DNA from: Obelidium mucronatum
Lineage: Eukaryota > Chytridiomycota > Chytridiomycetes > Chytridiales > Chytriomycetaceae
NCBI GenBank assembly: GCA_025765595.1
Contig: JAIVFH010000059.1
Span: 124,001-188,000, forward strand
DNA: 64,000 nt
Direction of reading: 5' to 3'
The translations under genes were made by a program, and so were the position numbers. Numbering within the stretch: position 1 is the stretch's first letter; each line of letters begins with the position of its first letter. Shown here one piece after another: positions 1 to 14,797 of this stretch. The notes below the pieces were generated by a model. It was not told the origin of the DNA and did not search any database. It saw only the letters and a list, made by a program, of their open reading frames with translations.

Positions 1-429
1 GAACCTTGCTTGGAGGAGGTTTCTGGAGCAACGCCACATTTTGGGTCGCTTCCAATCAGTTGCCAGGTTTTTTGGCTGTCCTTTGAAATGTAAACGTTGC
101 ATCCTCCTTGGTGGGCATTCATGATGTTGTAGTCAATGACGGCAGGGCCTCCAACCAAGTCTTGGGTAAAGATTGGGCCAGGTGGCAGGTAGTTGCAGAG
201 CTTGTCAAAGTCTGGGTGTGGGCCCAAAGCAACATTGATGGCTCCCATAGCGTAAGTGTATCCATCCTATTTCAATTTTGGTGAAGGACGTTTTAGACGC
301 TTACATAATTGCATTTTTGATCAAGAGTACCTGCTGGTCTTGGGGCAACGCACGGGTGATTGGCCAAGTGAGGATACCGTGGGCGAGAGCTTGGGATGCA
401 AGAGCGGCGAGGGTTACAAGAGCAAGCAT
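1..429 (-). CDS. Secreted LPMO-like copper enzyme, copy 1 (3' end outside window)
   Basis: N-terminal part of a secreted polysaccharide monooxygenase-like protein. The ATG at 429 opens a 16-residue signal peptide (MLALVTLAALASQALA) followed directly by HG, so the mature protein would start with the histidine of a copper histidine brace. The exon 331-429 is followed by a 64-nt intron (267-330), then exon 266 down to the window edge. A second conserved histidine lies in NAHQGGCNVY. The product is nearly identical to the neighbouring copy upstream in transcription (907-1794), so the two are a tandem duplication. LPMOs cleave crystalline chitin or cellulose outside the cell. The CAZy AA family cannot be assigned by eye. 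The C-terminal domain is not visible. Confidence 0.85.
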
Positions 430-906
430 TTTTGTTAAGGATCTTTTTTTTTCTTGGTCTGACAGATAATGAGGGGCTGGTTCTTATGTTAATGGAATTT
501 TTTGGTTGGCTTGATTCAATTGACAGAAATTCAATCCAATTTACCTGTCGCTTCCTTTTTTGCTCTCTGGAAGTATCCCGCAAATAAGAATTGGGTTCGA
601 CATTCATGCACGCCAAGGCGGCCCTTGATCCCATTCCAATCCTCCAGTAAGGCGAGAGTCAGAGGTGGCAGCATCATATGGTGGATTCATTTTCGTGCCA
701 GGTCATGTGGGAGGTCACGTGTCACACATCCTCTTTTCAGACACCGCAAAGCGGGGAAGAAGTACTCATCCTGTGAACAGTTTGCAGTCTGTATACAATG
801 TCTATTAAAGTTTCGGCAGTTTGATTTGATCATTCAAAATTTGGGTGTTATTTCGAGTGGGACTTCCAAAAACTCATAGACGGCAATTTTAAAAACGTGT
901 CAAAAT
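430..906 (-). promoter_or_regulatory. Upstream region of LPMO copy 1, with CACGTG
   Basis: 477 bp between the two tandem LPMO genes with no supported gene. It must hold the terminator of copy 2 and the promoter of copy 1. A palindromic CACGTG lies at 716-721. On the coding strand it reads GACACGTGACC, sharing CACGTGAC with the promoter of the third LPMO gene (10299-10306). A shared bHLH- or bZIP-type site is an inference. Confidence 0.35.
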
Positions 907-1794
907 TTACTGGCAAGCCGCCGACGCTCCCGCCGTCTTGCAGACAGTGCCTTGAGGACACTAAGAGGGATATAGGATAAGCAATTGATTTTGACAACCT
1001 CTCTAAAAAAAAATTAAATACCTGGTACTGATACCACCCAGAAGCGCCTCCAAAACCACCCGACGCCGCCAAAGAAACACACTGGCTGATAAAGTTCTTG
1101 TTGTCACCGCATTGGAAGGATCCCGCTTTACATGACGAATCCCAGTAATTTGCAGAGTCTCTTGGCACTTGACTCGCTTCCGTTTGAGACAACAACAAGT
1201 ACTTGTTGTGACTGTTTTTACCCTTGGCAGAGACAATGACATCCGAGCAGGACCCGAAAGCTTCTTCTTGCGGTTGGCCACCGTTCTTGGAAACGTAGGA
1301 CCATCGAATGACAGCCTTGTATTCACCGGGTGGAATGGTAACGTTGATGGAGCCTTGCTTGGAGGATGATTCAGGAGCAACTCCACATTTTGGGTCGCTT
1401 CCAATCAGTTGCCAGGTTTTTTGGCTGTCCTTGGAAATGTAAACGTTGCATCCTCCTTGATGGGCATTCATGATGTTGTAGTCAACAGTTGCGGCACCAG
1501 GAGCGATGGTTTGAGTAAAGACAGGTCCTGCTGGGAGGAAGTTGCACAGTGAGTCTCCGACTGGATGGGGGCCGAGGTTCACGTTGATTGCACCCATTGT
1601 GTAAGTGTAACCATTTTGTTGATCCTGAGGACTATGTACATGCAAAGAAAAACAAAACTTAGTGATTGAAGAGGATGGGGGAGGATATTGGGTTGTTCTT
1701 ACAGAACCCGAGCAATGGGCCAGGCCAGGATTCCGTGGGCGGAAACTTGAGAACCGAGAGTTGCGATGGCAGCGAGCAAAAGAGCGGTTTGCAT
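907..1794 (-). CDS. Secreted LPMO-like copper enzyme, copy 2
   Basis: Complete 251-residue secreted protein encoded by exons 1703-1794, 1022-1631 and 907-960 (introns of 71 and 61 nt; phases agree). The signal peptide MQTALLLAAIATLGSQVSA is followed by HGILAWPIARVL, so the N-terminal His20 can form the histidine brace. The second His is in NAHQGGCNVY and a plausible axial Phe sits in EEAFGSCSDV, a motif like the AFYxCxDV end of AA10/AA11 LPMOs. After this core comes a short Cys-containing tail (SSCKAGSFQCGDN to CPQGTVCKTAG). There is no linker or binding domain, unlike the copy at 10374. Likely acts on chitin or cellulose; substrate and AA family are not determined. Confidence 0.88.
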
Positions 1795-3343
<1,549 letters not shown>

Positions 3344-3601
3344 TCGCTAGTGGGCAATCCCAACTTCTTTTTGGACTAATTGTATCGCTTGCTCTTTACT
3401 GCGTGTTGGTCGCGTTTCGTCGAAGGGGTTGATTGCAGTTTTTGTAAAAAACAAAATTCACAAATTGAATTTCTTCGCTGTTTCCAATTTGCACCAAAAA
3501 TTATGTTGGGAGTCGCTCACCCTCTGCCAGAGGCATCTGGCGATCCATACTATGGCAAGATTCCGAGAATATAATTGCCATCTTCGTATCACCCAGCTGA
3601 C

Positions 3602-5661
3602 ATGGCAAATTTATTCATAGACCGTCCAATGAGCTGGCAGAATGGCGACGATCAATACCTGGAAGACAGCGATGACTACGACAGCGAATACGATGACGAT
3701 GACTATGAAGTAATGACACCGATTGCGTTTGAGTTTGTGGCAGATTCAGTGGACGATCCAAAAAACTGTTTCGTCTCAAATGGGTGTCGGTCTCTGGGAC
3801 CCGTCAACCTGGCGTTCATGACGTATGTAGTGCTTTCCGCTGGGTGCTGTCGCTGAATGTGTTGATTTCTGACAGAACGTACAAGCTGAACGAAGAGCAG
3901 AAGAGGAAGGACTTCAATGTGTTGCGGCTGGTTCTCTTGTCCAACTCGCTGCGGGCAGTGTACCAGGAGATACGGCCCGAGCTCGAAGAGGAAGGGGAAG
4001 AAGCGGAGGCCGCTGGCCACGAAGAAGCTGCTGGCACCGACGACGGCGACGATGGCGACGAAGACAACATCTTCCGCATGTATTCCAACCAGCCAGAGGC
4101 CGCTGCCGATCCCGACTCGGCCGAGCTCGCTTCGCTGATCGAAAGCCGGGACGGGGCGCCCGACAGCGGCAGCGGCGAGAAACCAGCGGATGCGCCGGCG
4201 GCGTTGGGCAGGGCAAAGTCGCTCAACAGCCTCGAGGTAGACACAAAGGCAACACCTGACGTGTACGAGCTGGAAGAGCGAGGCTATTCTTCAGACAGCG
4301 ACTCAGATTGCGATTCGATGTCAACTGGCAAGAAGGCCAGCAAGAAGCTTGTCAAGATTCGGAATCGGACTGAGGTCGTTTTGGTTGACACGCAAGAACA
4401 AGAAACAAAACCGAATGCGACAGAAACAATCGATGCGCCTGCAGTCTCAACCGTTTCAATACCTCCTCCAAGTGGATCTGCTTTACCTCCGCTCAGGATT
4501 CCTGCGCGCACCTCATCTTCAGTCCACGCCCCGTCAACTCTTGAACGAAGCGACTCTTTGACTGCTCTGCAAGACTCATCATTATCTGCAAAACCACCAG
4601 CACAGCTCGCATCCCCTCCACAAGAACCGGAATCAATGTTTGGATCCGTTCGAAGAAAACTGAGCTCCCTGATCCCCTCTATCCGTTCCGTTTCCGCTAA
4701 GAAGTCAGTCGAGCCTCTCAATGAGCAATCCCCTCCATCCTCGCCACCGTCGACTCCGTCTATGTTCAGTCTTCCTGCCACTTCTTTCAGTCTCCCTGTA
4801 AACTCATTCATATCACGGAGATCGAAAGTGGGACCCAAAGATTCAATTTCAACCACAACCACCTCGGACCAATCTAGGATTACAAGTCCCACGTCACCAA
4901 CCGGTGGACCTTCCTCTCCCAACAGGAAAAATTCAGTCACTGAATTGAGCATTACCCCTGTGTTTGACTTTGATCCTTCATCGGTCGAATCTGAAATTCC
5001 AGTCATCAACGAAATGAAACGGAAGTCAACAGAGACCAGAAAACGAAAGTCGTCACGATTGTCTACAATTTCGGCGTCGCTTGTTGGAGAAGGTATTACT
5101 GGTGGTGACGGACAACAGCAACAACAGCAACAGAAAGCAGAGACTTTAAGGAATAGAAAGAGTAAGCTTGGGCTGTCGAGAACGCGTATTGATCCCTCCG
5201 AGTTGGTGGATGACAATGAACAACAACAACAACAACAACAACAACAGCAAATTCAACAGCAGAACGATAAAGATGAACCAAGTTTACTGCCGCAAAAGTC
5301 TCCTACATCTCCAGAAATACCAACTCGCAGGACATCTAGACCAGACTTCCAACTGAAATTGACGCCTGATAATTTGTCCCTGCTGGAAACAAATTCTAGA
5401 CCATTGAGCTCGAATGTATCTGGAAGTGTCACTCAGCCACCACCACCACCTTCGAGGAAACCGTCGGATGGCACACCACCCCTCGTTCCACCTCGTCGAG
5501 ACTCTATTATTCGGTCTACAAAGTCACCCCCTCCGCTTCAACCCCACGGAAGCTGGAAATACGCACCAATTGTGTCGACAATTGATATACCAAAACGGTC
5601 GAGCAGTAGATTTTTGAGGACAGAAGACGGAAAGTTTGATTATGACGACGAGGATGATTAA
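3602..5661 (+). CDS. Large disordered Ser/Pro/Gln-rich protein, unknown function
   Basis: Two exons, 3602-3822 and 3876-5661 (53-nt intron), give 668 residues. The N-terminal 110 residues are the only folded-looking part: an acidic stretch (EDSDDYDSEYDDDDYE), then FEFVADSVDDPKNCF and an EEQKRKDFNVLRLVLLSNSLRAV segment. The rest is low complexity: acidic patches, many Ser/Pro clusters, proline runs (PPPPPPSRKPS), and two polyQ tracts (CAACAG/CAA repeats at about 5112-5131 and 5218-5251). It ends FDYDDEDD. The basic KRKSTETRKRKSSR segment could be a nuclear localisation signal. I do not recognise the family. It is convergent with the Prp43 gene, 55 bp away. Confidence 0.75.
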
Positions 5662-5716
5662 AAAAAAACATGTTTTGTATTTATTCTGGTTTCCAAAATA
5701 TGAATCAACAGTGACA

Positions 5717-8221
<2,505 letters not shown>

Positions 8222-8428
8222 TTTTGTTTTTTTCTTTTTGTTTTTTTCGTTCCTGTCTTACTTTATTAATTATTCACCACGAAAGTGAAACCAAATAATC
8301 ATAAAAGTAATCTAAGTCTGCATTATTCCTTCCGACCGTATTTCTAGCATTTACAATTTCTGCTTCTTATTTATCCGTATTTGCCCTCTGACGTAAAAAA
8401 AAAACAGAAAACAAATCTGTCCAGAAAA
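8222..8428. promoter_or_regulatory. Divergent promoter, PRP43 / PUS3
   Basis: 207 bp between the start of the helicase (8221, -) and the pseudouridine synthase (8429, +). T-rich and A-rich tracts flank both starts. No ORF of its own. A shared bidirectional promoter for two RNA-processing genes is an inference from the spacing. Confidence 0.5.
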
Positions 8429-10081
8429 ATGGATTACACGAGTCTCTCCAAAGATGAACTGATCACACGCCTCACAGCGCTGGAACAACAGCAACCCCAG
8501 AAACAGCAAACCCCTTCAAGAAAGGATAAGAAGAAGGACAAGCAAATGAGACCTTTTGACTTTAGTAAGCACTCGTGTCGTCCTGTGGCGTTCAAAGTAG
8601 CATACCTTGGTAAGATCGGAAAATCGAGCAAATCGACTGTCATTTACGATACTCATATTCGCGCCTTCAGGCTGGAAATATCATGGACTAGCTACTCAGG
8701 AGGGCGGATCAAATGTTCCAACGATCGAAAGCGAACTATTTAAGGCCCTTCATACAGCTCGCCTCATCCCGGAGCCAAGCGGAAAAGGATGCGGATGGTC
8801 GCGGTGTGGAAGGTTTGGCTGCTCAGCACACAAGTTGATAGAAGTGGTTAACTGGATGCTTGCAGAACAGATAAAGGTGTCTCTTCTTTTGGCCAAGTTG
8901 TTGCGTGTGTTATTAGAAGCAATCTCCCGATTGGCGCGAAAGGAACGTGCGAATGGCCCAAAGAGGAAAACACTTCAACAAACACCAAACGAAAACGTGA
9001 AGACGACGATGAGGACGACGATGCTGTTTTGAACCCCAACAACATGGGCGAAGTTGTACGTGAAAAGAGTACTGGGGAGGACGGAGATTATACACCCATT
9101 CCTGAAGGATTTCAAGAGATTCCATTTGTGTCCCGTCTCAACCACCTACTACCCCCTGATATACGCATTCTTGCATGGTCCCCTACAAGTCCGAATTTTA
9201 ACTCCAGATTTGACTGTACTTACCGCCGGTACCGCTACTTTTTCCCTTCGGAAGGGCTTGATTTGGCTCGAATGCAAGAAGCAGCGAAAAAGTACATTGG
9301 TGCAAAAGACTACCGCCACTTTTGCAAAGTTGATCCCTCGAAAAACGTGAAATCCTATGTCCGGACGGTCTTGAATGCCAGTGTGGAACCCTTGGTGTTG
9401 ACAGGAGATGGAATTCCTTCATATACGAACTCTGGTGAACATGGGGGCACTCTTGTGAATCCAGATTCTTTTCTCGTTTTTGAAGTGAAAGGGCATGCCT
9501 TCTTGTGGCATCAAGTTCGTTGTATGACTGCCATCCTCCACTTGATTGGTAGAGGTCTTGAACCTGTCACTCTGATTGATGATATGACTGATTTGTCCAA
9601 ACATCCTGAAAACTCGGGGCGTCCGATTTACGGAATGGCGAGCGAAATACCACTTGTCCTTGTTGAGTGTGGTTTCGCTGATGGAGTGTTGGATTGGAAA
9701 GTGGACGGTGACTCCGCCGTTTCCCGGGTTGGAGTTTCGGAGCTTTCTACCGCTTTCCGATCATCTGATGCCTTCACCCAGCTGATTACAGGGCTTTGGG
9801 AGCAATGGCGGGAGCACTCTATCAAAGCGGCCCAGGTTCAAAGTTTGCTGCAAATGGTGTCAATGGATTCGTTTGACCATAACCCGGATATCGATTTCAG
9901 AAATATATTTGAAGTATATGGAAAGGAGTCGGTGTTGGGTAATGCCTCAATGGAATCTGGTGGATTTGGTGGTAAAAGTAACAAGGCCTACATCCCAATT
10001 ATGAAGCGAAAGAGGTGTGATTCCATTCAAGAAAGAACTGTGAAGTATAACGCTTCCAAAAAGGGCAAAGGTGTCAGATAA
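8429..10081 (+). CDS. DEG1: tRNA pseudouridine(38/39) synthase Deg1/Pus3
   Basis: TruA-family enzyme that converts U38/U39 in the tRNA anticodon stem to pseudouridine. Exons 8429-8609, 8671-8812 and 8866-10081 give 512 residues. The coiled N-terminus MDYTSLSKDELITRLTALEQ precedes the catalytic domain: VAFKVAYLGWKYHGLATQE, TIESELFKALHTARLI and CGRTDKGVSSFGQVV with catalytic Asp110. The codons for this motif are completed across intron 2. Later come RYRYFFP, DYRHFCKVDPSKNV and GHAFLWHQVRCM. A Pus3-type acidic, charged insert (KRKREDDDEDDDAV) lies near residue 150. The C-terminal 100 residues are basic (MKRKRCDSIQER). Length and motifs favour Deg1/Pus3 over Pus1. Confidence 0.95.
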
Positions 10082-10373
10082 GGCATGGGAATTAATTGAA
10101 TGAAATGGCTTTCAAAATTGAATTTTTTTTTTGAGTGATGACAAAGCCTGAAGACTGCCGGCCCTTTCCTTTCATACCCTCAACGAGCGGAGCTTGTTCA
10201 TTTGATAATAACCCTTTCCGTTGTCTTCGGAAAGAAGCCCGTCACTTCATTGTGTCATTTTGAATTTAGGCTGTCATGTGCTGAGGCACATGTTGTGGCA
10301 CGTGACAGAGCCACCCTTTACAAAAGCAGGCTGCGCTGTATGATGCCCATGCAAAAAAAAGCTCACAACTGAT
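10082..10373 (+). promoter_or_regulatory. Promoter region of LPMO copy 3 with CACGTGAC
   Basis: 292 bp between the Pus3 stop and the LPMO start. CACGTGAC occurs at 10299-10306, about 70 bp upstream of the ATG, preceded by imperfect CACATG copies (10274-10292). A TTTACAAAA sequence at 10317-10325 could be a TATA-like element. The same CACGTGAC core lies upstream of LPMO copy 1. Co-regulation is an inference. Confidence 0.35.
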
Positions 10374-11678
10374 ATGATTGCCATCACAACCCTTGCTGTC
10401 CTTGTCTCCTATGTTTCTGCCCACGGAATGATGGTTTGGCCAATCGTCCGCGCAATGTAAGCCAATGCTGTCACTCTTCTATTGGCTTGTTGGTGTTGCT
10501 TAACATAGTCTTAATTATGTAGGCCACAGGATCAGCAGAATGGTTATTCGTACGCAAAGGGTGCGATCAATGTGAATCTCCCCCCACACCCAGACTTCGA
10601 CAAGCTCTGTAACTTCTTGCCTCCTGGTCCTGTTTTCACTCAGACGCTAGCACCCGGCCCAGCAATCATTGACTGGACCATCACTGCTTTCCACAGAGGA
10701 GGTTGCAATGTTCACATTTCGAAGGACAACCAAGCTACTTGGACCCTTATTGGTAGTGACCCTGAATGCGGAATAACCACTGGGGCCACAACTACAAAGC
10801 GAAGTGGTCACATTCCAGTAACCATTCCTTCTGATCCGGCTGGCGACTACAGTGCCGTTCTCAAGTGGAGCTACGTTGCAGACAATGGAGGTCAACCTGA
10901 AAACGAGGCATTTGGCTCGTGCGCTGACGTGAGAGTTTCATCAAAGGGAAACAACACTCACAAGTTCTGGGACATTTTGCCAACAAACCCTGGCTCCGGA
11001 GACGGTCAGTTGCCAAAGACTCCATGGCAATATTACGCGACATCTTGCACTGCCGGAACATTTGTGTGCAGTGACAACACTGCCTTTATCAATCAATGTG
11101 TTTCCTTGGGTCCATCTGGAAATTACAATGGTGGTTCTGGATTTTACCAGTACCAGTGTCCTGAAGGAAGCGTTTGCAAAAGCGTGAACGGTGTTGACGC
11201 CTGTGTTGGTGGAAGTATCGTCCAACCAGACAAAACAAGCGCTACTACAGCAGCTTCTACTACTACTACTACTACAACTACGACGACTGTTCCAACAAAG
11301 TCCACGACCACGACGACAACTACAACTGTTGCCCCAACTACTACCACCACGACAACAACCACCTCCAAAACTACCACCACGACAACAACCACCTCCAAAA
11401 CTACCACCACCACAACTACTACCAATGTCCCAACCACCACTACGACTACAACTACTACTCCAACTACAACTACTCAACCAACCACTACAACCACCACCAC
11501 TACCACTACCACTACAGCTGTTGCTGCTACCACCAGCGTAGGTACCACTGTTAAAGTTGCAAACGGTTTGGCTTGCACAAAGTACGGTGCCAGAGAATGC
11601 AGCAACGCTTGTATCTGTAACTACGCTGCCGGAAACGTATTGGAATGGCAGTGCACACCAGCAGAGGCCACTTGTTAG
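10374..11678 (+). CDS. Secreted LPMO-like enzyme with Thr-rich linker and C-terminal Cys domain
   Basis: Exons 10374-10456 and 10523-11678 (66-nt intron) give 412 residues. Signal peptide MIAITTLAVLVSYVSA is followed by HGMMVWPIVRAMPQDQQ, placing the brace His at mature position 1. The second His is in TAFHRGGCNVHISK and the axial Phe in NEAFGSCADVRV. The core (about residues 17-235) is homologous to the two genes at the window start. A linker of roughly 120 residues is almost pure Thr with Pro, Ala, Ser and Lys, probably O-glycosylated. It ends in a small Cys-rich module (GLACTKYGARECSNACICNY...EWQC) that may bind polysaccharide or the wall. It is in the opposite orientation to copies 1 and 2. 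Family number and substrate unknown. Confidence 0.9.
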
Positions 11679-11841
11679 GAAAGATATTTTTGCCATCTCC
11701 TCTAAAATCTTCTTTTTAAATTTTTTCGTAATTTGGTGAGATATATGATAAAGCTTACATAATGATAAGACTTTATATTGACAAAAAGTTTTTTCATCCT
11801 GAACCCCGCTGATACCTGAGGTCGTTTCCAGACGCTGTCGT

Positions 11842-14189
11842 TCATCCACCCCCACCCCCACAGCCACCCCCACCCCCACAGCCACCACCACCCCCACAAC
11901 CACCACCACTACCTCCACCGGAACTACTTGCGCAACCACTTGAAGTTGCACATGTGAAACAACCACCGCTTGCAGCATTATCTTTTGCCTTTTTGACATT
12001 GGCCGGTTTTGACCCAAACACTGCTTTGGCAGTCGTTGCTTTCACAGCAGTTGTTTTTGCGGCTGTCGACAAAGTTGGTCCTATTGATCAGTCAAGGCGA
12101 GAAAAACAAACAATGGACAAACCTCCTGTTCCGCATCCTCCACAACTACCAGCGCCAAAACGACTACCATTTACCGAGCCGCATCCTGCCAACGCCCCAC
12201 AGGCTAACAAATGGGAAGAGACGTAAGAAACTTTTCAGATAATTCTACTGTAGTAACTTACTGTGGGCTCCACAATCTCCTCCACCCCAGAATAACGGTC
12301 CCTGAATGTAAGACGCATGTCCCCAAGGATGAAAGTCATTTCCGTACTGCATCCAGGAACATGTACTGGCACATGAAAAGCATCCACCAACAAGGACTCT
12401 GGCACGCTCGAAAACCCCAGACCGTCCTCGAATCATTGCGTCAACTGCTTGTACGGGCGCTCCAACTGGATGCTTTGCTTGACTGCGTCTTCCCCTCGCA
12501 GGAAGTGGAGTTGGGTCATTGATGCCACAATTGCCATCACCTTTCGCAGGTTTTGTAATTGTTACAGCGTTTGATGCAGCGTGAATAACGTATGGAGGAA
12601 AAATTAGTTCCATATGCGTTCTGGCGACGGTTGATGCGTTTCCTGCATGGGGACTGTAAATTTCGTTGAAGTAATGTTTCCAAAGACTGGATGTGCTTTC
12701 AAACGATGTAGATAGAACTTTGGATTCGACTGAATCGTCGTGGTTAATAATGCGCTTCATTTCACGCAGACCGTAGTTTTGGTAACGTTGGGGATAGCAT
12801 TGATGAGTGTGCCACATGAGATCAACATCTTTACAATGATTGCCCGTTATGATCAAACAAAGACAAAAATATGGTTACGTAAAGCCTCACCTAATGTTGG
12901 AACCAAAAAGCTATTGGGCTCCTTTTTCGTCAAGTCCAGGAACATTTGGTATCGAATCGTGGCTCTGGCCAATGTGTCTCGCTCAGTCCAATTTACAAAA
13001 CCACCAACCATTTTTCCAGTAAACCCACGTTGCCGAATCACTGCGGCAACTAAATCCAAAGTCAAATGCGTTGTGATATTCTTGTAAGCACGGAAAATCT
13101 TGGGCATGGTGGACTTTCTAACATTTTTCAATAGGTTTGTTGCCCGAAGTAGTTCGAATTGTGTGCGCATAGCGTCTTCGACGTGTGCCCAGTTGATCGT
13201 GGTACTCCCTGAAAATTTGGCACTCATGCTGGAAAACATGGCGCTCAGGTCTTTTTTCGCCTTCGCGACATTGATGGCCCCCGTCACTTCATCAAGTGCA
13301 GTACCTCTGAATATGTTTTTTTTTTTAAAAAAACGTTGAAAAAGAATACGGATTGTTTTTACTCACTTCAAAATTTGACCAGAAGACCCATACAAACTAA
13401 CGTCAGATAAGAACCTTTTGGCACTGATATTGTCCGCAGAAATTGGCCTTTTGCAATTTCCACATTTGATGGAATCGTTTTTCATTCGTAACTTAACGAA
13501 AGAGTCACGATGCAATGAAAGTTTTGCAGAGCACCAGATGCACGTTAGATTGAAAAGATGTCCGTCGCTCAGAGACACGGTGAAAGGTGTGTTTGTAAAA
13601 GCCACCCACGCCTCTTTTGACCCATCGTCTGGATTGTATTCAACTCCTGGAAGTGCATGCATACGAAGAAACGGAATCGCGTAACGACATGGACCACCAA
13701 AAATAAAGTAACAATCTTCAAGGTATCGTAATGGATTCAACATATGGGCATGCCACATCATTGCGACATCTGAAACAAATGCCCTTCTGAATCAGTACTT
13801 AAAAACCAATAAATAAATAGCCCCTCACCTAAAGGCGGCAGTGGCATACGGTCGGGATCCGGTCGTTGCTTTTTCAACAGGTCAAGCCATAACAAGTAAC
13901 GCTCTTCGGCACGACACAAAAATGCCCAGTCCGCAAACTGATCGTCTTTGTCCTCAAGAACAGAAAACCGGTGCAATAAACCCAAGTGAGCAACGGCAGA
14001 ATCGACAGTCACAACAACATCAACTTCAATAGGTGGAACTGGACCGTCGGTGGCGTTGCCCGACTTTTCATGTGTGGATGTCTTTTTGATTGCCTTGAGT
14101 TTTGCAACGAATCCAGAAACACCCAGCAGTTTTGGTATTCCAAAGCTCCTTCTACTGGTTGGTGGACTTGGAGGCCTTCTGTTTTCCAT
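11842..14189 (-). CDS. Glycine-rich domain-containing protein (DUF1399/GRDP)
   Basis: Six exons: 13829-14189, 13367-13769, 12891-13306, 12262-12828, 12123-12203 and 11842-12080, 688 residues with all phases agreeing. Two DUF1399 repeats are recognisable by DVAMMWHAHMLNPLRYLED and DVDLMWHTHQCYPQRYQNY. A Cys4-like pair (CIWCSAKL, CGNCKRPI) lies between them. The last 75 residues are Cys/Gly-rich (GGGCGGGGGCGGGG), with AKTTAVKATTAK before. Related plant and fungal proteins are linked to stress and development but have no known reaction. The start ATG is the first in frame; a GTG 51 nt upstream has no support. A tandem set of C-rich/A-rich poly(CCCCCA) repeats at 11847-11915 encodes the tail. Confidence 0.9.
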
Positions 14190-14392
14190 AATAGCTCCGG
14201 TTGGAGTCTCACAAAGTTGCAATAATGTCTTCAGTGCCACTGGTAGGTATCTTTAACAGCTCTCCGGTCAAATGTGCTCAACAGCCTTGAATCGTCCTCG
14301 GTGGTTTTCGTTGATTGTTTTGGCCAAGTGCGTGGATAAGTCCTCCTTTGCAAGGGAAAAATCTATGATGTTCAGTGAACCAAAATTTTTAC
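14190..14392 (-). other. Short coding-like stretch without a gene
   Basis: About 200 bp between the DUF1399 start and the oligopeptidase fragment. On the - strand one frame reads NIIDFSLAKEDLSTHLAKTI and on to a TGA at about 14272, with no ATG or clean splice that joins it to the DUF1399 gene in phase. It may be promoter or a relic exon. Confidence 0.25.
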
Positions 14393-14699
14393 TATTTCCC
14401 TTGGAGTGACTTAGTAGGAGGAATGGGGATTCCGCATGATGTCGTATTCCCCATACGATAACATCAAGCCAAACACAAAGTATCCAAACTTGTTTGTCAA
14501 GGCTGGAATCAATAATCCACGTGTTCAGTACTGGGAACCTGCAAAGTGGGTGGCTAAAATGCGTGCTTCCAACACAAATGTGGATTCAAACAGAAGCACT
14601 TTGATCTTTGACTGCAAGATGGGCTCCGGGCACATTGGAGCATCGGGGAGATACGGACACTTGAAGGATAAGGCGATCGAGTATGCCTTTATCGCATGA
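14393..14699 (+). pseudogene. Broken 3' fragment of the oligopeptidase gene
   Basis: This stretch matches the last exon of the intact oligopeptidase (16910-17250) almost base for base from the codons for MMSYSPYDNIKP to the end. It has the Asp region (as NNPRV instead of NDPRV) and the His region (GSGHIGASGRYG). Upstream of MMSY, homology continues weakly (EEWG) but a piece equivalent to about ten residues is deleted and in-frame TAG/TGA codons appear. The catalytic Ser region is absent. It is a 5'-truncated tandem duplicate about 100 bp before the parent gene. It cannot encode an active enzyme; the catalytic Asp is also changed to Asn. Confidence 0.85.
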
Positions 14700-14797
14700 A
14701 GCGTCGATTACTACCACTACTTCTACGAAAACTGTTTACAACGCGGTGGCGGAGGAATAGAATTAAAAAATTCGTTTTGAGTTTGGGGCAATAATTG

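Noticed and set aside
4284..5216. Long open frame on the - strand opposite the disordered protein
   Set aside because: It is the complement of Ser/Pro and polyQ codons on the + strand; composition is an artefact of low complexity, with no start or splice support.
10941..12017. 358-codon open frame on the - strand opposite LPMO copy 3
   Set aside because: Mirror of the Thr-rich linker (ACC/ACT repeats reading as Val/Gly/Cys); the + strand has signal peptide, intron and motifs.
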